Below are positions 60,608 through 64,000 of a stretch of DNA of 64,000 nucleotides, in pieces. The notes under the pieces are model-generated. The model saw nothing but the letters and a program-made list of their open reading frames with translations, was not told the origin of the DNA and searched no databases. The DNA lies in NCBI RefSeq assembly GCF_033025475.1, contig NZ_CP130322.1, positions 1,302,001 to 1,366,000 on the forward strand, in the 5' to 3' direction. The position numbers and the translations under genes were made by a program. The stretch's first letter is position 1. Each line of letters begins with the position of its first letter. The DNA is from Sphingomonas sp. C3-2. GTDB lineage: Bacteria; Pseudomonadota; Alphaproteobacteria; Sphingomonadales; Sphingomonadaceae.

Positions 60608-62097
60608 TTCCTGAAATCCTCCAGCATCATTGCCGCAGTGATCCCGGCGCCTGCCACGACACCCGGTATCCCCGCGCCGGGGTGCGTGCCCGCCCCCACG
60701 AAATAGAGATTGTGTATCGCGTCATCACGGTTGTGGACGCGGAACCAGCCGCTTTGTTTCAACAACGGCTCAAGCGAAAAGGCATTGCCCAGATAGGCGC
60801 CGAGATCGGCCGCGCTGTCGGCGGGCGTATAGTGGAATTTGGTGACGATGCGCGCATCGATATCGGGGATCAGCCGACGGCCGATCTCGTCGAGCACGCG
60901 GCGTTCGATGAGCGGGCCGATCTCGTTCCAGTCCACGGGCAGGCGCCCGATATTGGGCACCGGCACCATCGCGGTGAAGACCGACTGCCCCTCGGGCGCG
61001 AGCGCGGGATCGGTGACGGTGGGATGGTGGAGATAAAGGGTCAGATCGTGCGGCAGCACGCCGAAATCGAAGATGTCCCCCCACAGCCCGCGATAGCGCG
61101 GACCGAACAGCACCATATTGTGCGGGATGCCCGGCCAGCTGCCGCGCACGCCAAAATGGACGATGAACATCCCCGGCGAGAAGGCCTTGCGCGACAGCGC
61201 ATCGGCCGCCTGACGCCCGCGCGGGCTGTTCGCGAGCAGATGCGCATAGCTGTGCATGATATCGGCATTGCTGGCGATCATCGTCGGCGTCAGCCGCTCG
61301 CCCGCGACGGTGCGGACTGCTATCGCGCGATCGCCCGCGGTTTCGATCTCGGCGACCGGATCACCGAGCCGGAGCGTGCCGCCCAGCCGTTCGAACAGCC
61401 GGACCATGCCCGCGACCAGCTGGCCGGTGCCGCCCTTGGCGAACCACAGCCCGGTGCGCTTTTCGACCATGTGGATCAGCGCGTGGAGCCCGCTGGCGCG
61501 CATCGGATTGCCGCCGAGAAACAGCGTCTGGAAGCTGAGCGCCTGACGCAGCTTTTCATTTTCCACGAAGCGCGCGGCGATGCCGTAAGCCGAGCGCCAC
61601 GCCTGGGTTTTCACCAGCATGGGCACCGCGCGCGCCATCGCGGCGAAATCGGTGAGCCGTTCCTGTGCCAGCCGGTCATAGGCGCCGTCCTTGGCCTTGG
61701 CGGCGTAATCGAGAAAACGCTGATAGCCCTGCAGATCGCGTGGATCGAGCCGGAGAATTTCCTGCTGGAGCACCTGTTCGTCATCCGAAAAATCGAACTG
61801 GTTGCCATCGGGCCAGTTGAGCCGGTAAAAGGGCCGGACCGGCAGCAGCGTGACATCTTCGGCCATATCGCGCCCCGACAGCGCCCAAAGCGCACGCAGC
61901 GCGGCGGGGTCCGAAATCGACGACGGCCCGGCATCGAAGGTGAAGCCACCGCGCTGCCACACCTGCGCGCGCCCGCCCGGCTGATCGCGCGCTTCGAGCA
62001 CGACCGTATCGATACCCGCCGACTGAAGCCGGATGGCCAACGCGAGACCGCCAATCCCCGCACCAATGACCGCTGCCGTCTTTCCCCCTGACGTCAC
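60604..62097 (-). CDS. crtI: Phytoene desaturase (CrtI type)
   Basis: FAD enzyme that desaturates phytoene to lycopene. N-terminal [39 protein letters not shown] is the dinucleotide-binding fold; the C-terminal motif is [24 protein letters not shown]. Length 497. It follows crtY with a 4-base ATGA overlap, then LOG. crtB (phytoene synthase) is not in this window, so the pathway is incomplete here; downstream genes such as crtZ are also not seen. Confidence 0.94.
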   Translation of the reverse strand: MTSGGKTAAVIGAGIGGLALAIRLQSAGIDTVVLEARDQPGGRAQVWQRGGFTFDAGPSSISDPAALRALWALSGRDMAEDVTLLPVRPFYRLNWPDGNQFDFSDDEQVLQQEILRLDPRDLQGYQRFLDYAAKAKDGAYDRLAQERLTDFAAMARAVPMLVKTQAWRSAYGIAARFVENEKLRQALSFQTLFLGGNPMRASGLHALIHMVEKRTGLWFAKGGTGQLVAGMVRLFERLGGTLRLGDPVAEIETAGDRAIAVRTVAGERLTPTMIASNADIMHSYAHLLANSPRGRQAADALSRKAFSPGMFIVHFGVRGSWPGIPHNMVLFGPRYRGLWGDIFDFGVLPHDLTLYLHHPTVTDPALAPEGQSVFTAMVPVPNIGRLPVDWNEIGPLIERRVLDEIGRRLIPDIDARIVTKFHYTPADSAADLGAYLGNAFSLEPLLKQSGWFRVHNRDDAIHNLYFVGAGTHPGAGIPGVVAGAGITAAMMLEDFRK

Positions 62098-63260
62098 GCG
62101 CGTTTCTCCCTGATTGCGGCGATCGCCCGGCGGATCGAGACAACAGGCCGTCCCCCAACGAGCCTGACCTTGTCGATGCCGGTCGAATGCCCGGCATAGA
62201 AGCGCGCAATGGCTGCGGGATCAAGCCGGTAGACGCGTTCGAGCATCGCCACGCGCTCGTCCGGAGAGGCCGCGCGGAAGAACAGCGTGCCGAACAGCCG
62301 GTAGAATCCGCGCGCCGCCCAGGTCTCGCGCGCGAATTCGAACAGCTCGTCATGAAGCAGCGGCGCATCGAGCCGGTCGAGCCCGGCGATATAGGCCGCG
62401 ACACGGACAGCATCGGGGAGCGCATGGCCGGTGAGCGGATGGAAGAGGCCCGCGCGCACGCCGGTCTTGGGCACCTGAACCCCGCCCGCATTCCAGAAGC
62501 GTTCGAAATCGCCGCCCATGCAGAGCGGCAACACGCCGCTTTTCTGCCGCGTCTCATATGCGAGCGACCAGCCGCGCGCGGCGGCGTAATGGGCAATCCG
62601 ATCGCGATGCCAGCCCACATCCATGCCGGGCGCGGCTTCATAAAGCCTGCTCTGGACGAAGATGCGGTCGGGGCCCAGCGGCTGCGCGCTGAAGAAATGC
62701 GCCCGTTCCCGTATATCGGGGAAGCGCGCATCGCACAGCATGGGGCGGCGCAGATCATGATCGGCATCGAGCACCAGTTCCTCCCCCAGCCGGTTCTGCC
62801 AAGCGAGATCGAGCGCGGAGAGATCGAGCGGCGCGCGCGTATCGATAACGGCATTGGCGCGGATCCGATCCCCGCCCGCGAGCACGACGCTGGACCGGGT
62901 AACGGCGGCGACGCGCCGCCCCAGCATCAGCCAACTGGCGGGCAGCACCGCGCGGACATGCGCATCAAGCGTTTCGGAGGAGACATTGTAGATGCCGTGA
63001 TCGGTGCCCGCCGCCCCGTTCGGAAACAGCACATCGTGCCCGCGCCACATATGCGCGACGACAGGCGCGATCAGCCAGCGATGGTCGGGCGCGACATCAT
63101 GTTCCTGAAACGCCCAGTGGCGATCGCCCCCAATCACCTGCGCGCCTTCGATCAAGCGGACATCGAGCCCGGGTTTGCGGGTATGGAGCGCAAGCGCGAT
63201 CAGCGCCCCCGAAAGGCCGCCACCAATGATTGCGATGTCGCACGAAAGCTTGCTTGGCAT
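62094..63260 (-). CDS. crtY: Lycopene beta-cyclase (CrtY type)
   Basis: Flavoprotein that cyclises lycopene ends to give beta-carotene. N-terminal IAIIGGGLSGALIALALHTRKPGLDVRLIEGAQVIGGDRHWAFQEHD is the CrtY signature; later HPLTGHALPDAVRVAAYIAGL and ERVYRLDPAAIARFYAGHSTGIDKVRLV are also typical. Length 388. A GGCGGGGGA stretch lies just before the ATG at 63260. First gene of the minus-strand carotenoid run crtY-crtI-LOG-macro, divergent from the MipA/OmpV gene. Overlaps crtI by 4 bases. Confidence 0.92.
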   Translation of the reverse strand: MPSKLSCDIAIIGGGLSGALIALALHTRKPGLDVRLIEGAQVIGGDRHWAFQEHDVAPDHRWLIAPVVAHMWRGHDVLFPNGAAGTDHGIYNVSSETLDAHVRAVLPASWLMLGRRVAAVTRSSVVLAGGDRIRANAVIDTRAPLDLSALDLAWQNRLGEELVLDADHDLRRPMLCDARFPDIRERAHFFSAQPLGPDRIFVQSRLYEAAPGMDVGWHRDRIAHYAAARGWSLAYETRQKSGVLPLCMGGDFERFWNAGGVQVPKTGVRAGLFHPLTGHALPDAVRVAAYIAGLDRLDAPLLHDELFEFARETWAARGFYRLFGTLFFRAASPDERVAMLERVYRLDPAAIARFYAGHSTGIDKVRLVGGRPVVSIRRAIAAIREKRA

Positions 63261-63390
63261 TTGTCCCCCGCCCTACAGGAGGATGGAGCAAAGCTCAAAG
63301 CGACAAGGGACGGGTAGAGCGTTATAGACGACCACGCCCGCCGCCCCCTGTGCGGGCGCAACCATTTCCAAAAGTGGCAGTTATCAAAAC

Positions 63391-64000
63391 ATGACATTTC
63401 TCAAGACTCCGTGGCGGCGCCTTTCGCTAAGCGCCCTCCCCCTCATCGCGCTTGCCGGCATCCAGCCGGCGATGGCGCAATCGCCCGAGGGGAAGAACGC
63501 AGGTCAGGACCGCGACACGGTGACGGTAGCGGCGGGCGTCGCCTACGGCCCGTCCTATCAGGGATCGGACGATTACCGCGCGCTCCCCGGCTTTCAGCTG
63601 CGCGGCAAGGTTTCGAACCATCATTTCTTCATGCGCGGGCTGCAGCTTTATGTTGACGCGCTGCCCGAACCCGACACTGACGGGCTGAACTTCTCGATCG
63701 GCCCGGTGGCGGGCGTGCGGCTGGACCGGGTGAACGGCATCCGCGACGCGCAGGTAAAGGCGCTGGGCGAGAAGAACGTCGCCGTCGAGCTGGGCGGCTT
63801 TGCCGCAGTGTCCAAACGCGGCGTGCTGCTGGGCGAATATGACACGCTGGCGCTGCGCGTGACCTATGTCACCGACGTGGCCAATGCGCACAAAAGCTAT
63901 GTCGTGACGCCAGCGGTGGAATATGCGGTGCCGCTGAGCAAGCGCACGCTGGTCGCGCTGTCGGTATCGGCCGATTATGTCGGCGACGGCTTTGCCCGTT
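63391..64000 (+). CDS. MipA/OmpV family outer membrane protein (partial, runs off window end)
   Basis: The reading frame from the ATG at 63391 stays open to the end of the window (203 codons). A signal peptide is seen (about residues 1-30: LSLSALPLIALAGIQPAMAQ), then a beta-barrel style sequence with VTVAAGVAYGPSYQGSDDYRALPGFQLRGK, NFSIGPVAGVRLDRVNG and LRVTYVTDVANAHKSYVVTPAVEYAVPLSKRTLV. This resembles the MipA/OmpV family (scaffolding or osmosensing porin-like proteins), where Y-x-G-S-D-D is common. The 130 bases upstream, shared with divergent crtY, carry a hairpin CGCCCGC/GCGGGCG at 63335-63358. Function is inferred. Confidence 0.82.
   Translation, partial: MTFLKTPWRRLSLSALPLIALAGIQPAMAQSPEGKNAGQDRDTVTVAAGVAYGPSYQGSDDYRALPGFQLRGKVSNHHFFMRGLQLYVDALPEPDTDGLNFSIGPVAGVRLDRVNGIRDAQVKALGEKNVAVELGGFAAVSKRGVLLGEYDTLALRVTYVTDVANAHKSYVVTPAVEYAVPLSKRTLVALSVSADYVGDGFAR

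Overview
The window is a high-GC alphaproteobacterial chromosome segment, most likely from a Sphingomonadales member (Sphingomonas, Sphingobium or Sphingopyxis type). The reasons are gene content and protein style: carotenoid crtY-crtI, a polyhydroxyalkanoate (PHA) phaC/phaP/phaB set, a STAS-fused Mla permease, MmsA-type valine catabolism, several M20/M24/S9 peptidases, and dense codon use with many ATGA start/stop overlaps. About 60 genes fill nearly all of the sequence. No gap without a gene exceeds about 300 bases. I see no rRNA, CRISPR array, prophage or classical insertion sequence; the only accessory-looking item is a small GIY-YIG nuclease cassette.

Layout. 1-4.4 kb: 5' part of uvrB, a VOC protein, a secreted M20 amidohydrolase, a PQQ-type sugar dehydrogenase lipoprotein and a ribbon-helix-helix protein. 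4.4-10.2 kb, minus strand: acyl-CoA synthetase, an orphan Tat-exported molybdenum hydroxylase large subunit, hemH and phaB. 10.3-14.3 kb, plus strand: lgt, a MidA-type methyltransferase and pgeF in one run, then a cystathionine gamma-synthase family enzyme. 14.4-19.1 kb: thioesterase and alaC-like aminotransferase (minus), then phaC, phaP and clpS (plus). 19.2-21.8 kb, minus: a TPR diguanylate cyclase and a HAD phosphatase. 21.9-26.4 kb, plus: mlaE-mlaF-mlaD-auxiliary lipoprotein, then a DEDD exonuclease overlapping a GreA-like protein. 26.4-32.4 kb: pepN, an SDR epimerase, an EamA transporter, ltaE and a PilZ protein.

32.4-39.4 kb is a complete valine (isobutyryl-CoA) degradation cluster read on the minus strand (mmsA, acyl-CoA dehydrogenase, HIBYL-CoA hydrolase, enoyl-CoA hydratase, mmsB). 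A divergent LysR gene lies upstream with three phased TTGC-N-GCAA palindromes between it and mmsA. A GIY-YIG gene on the opposite strand, bracketed by hairpin-forming inverted repeats, exactly fills the mmsA/acyl-CoA dehydrogenase gap. 39.4-47.2 kb: a MATE pump, a MASE1-type diguanylate cyclase, and an EmrB-EmrA-NodT type tripartite pump divergent from a TetR gene whose control region holds two identical palindromes. 47.3-55.9 kb: tRNA-Thr, a 44-residue protein, two peptidases, a thioesterase/ABM pair, a LysR-Rieske oxygenase-GST group and a hydrolase. 55.9-59.0 kb, minus: etfA, etfB and sucC, with large palindromes between sucC and etfB. 59.1-63.3 kb, minus: a small lipoprotein, macro-domain protein, LOG protein, crtI and crtY. 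The window ends inside a MipA/OmpV-type outer membrane protein gene.

The metabolic theme is acyl-CoA turnover: valine oxidation feeds electrons through acyl-CoA dehydrogenase to EtfAB and carbon toward succinyl-CoA, while PhaB/PhaC/PhaP store surplus acyl-CoA as polymer. No similarity search was possible; calls rest on recognised motifs, length and gene order.
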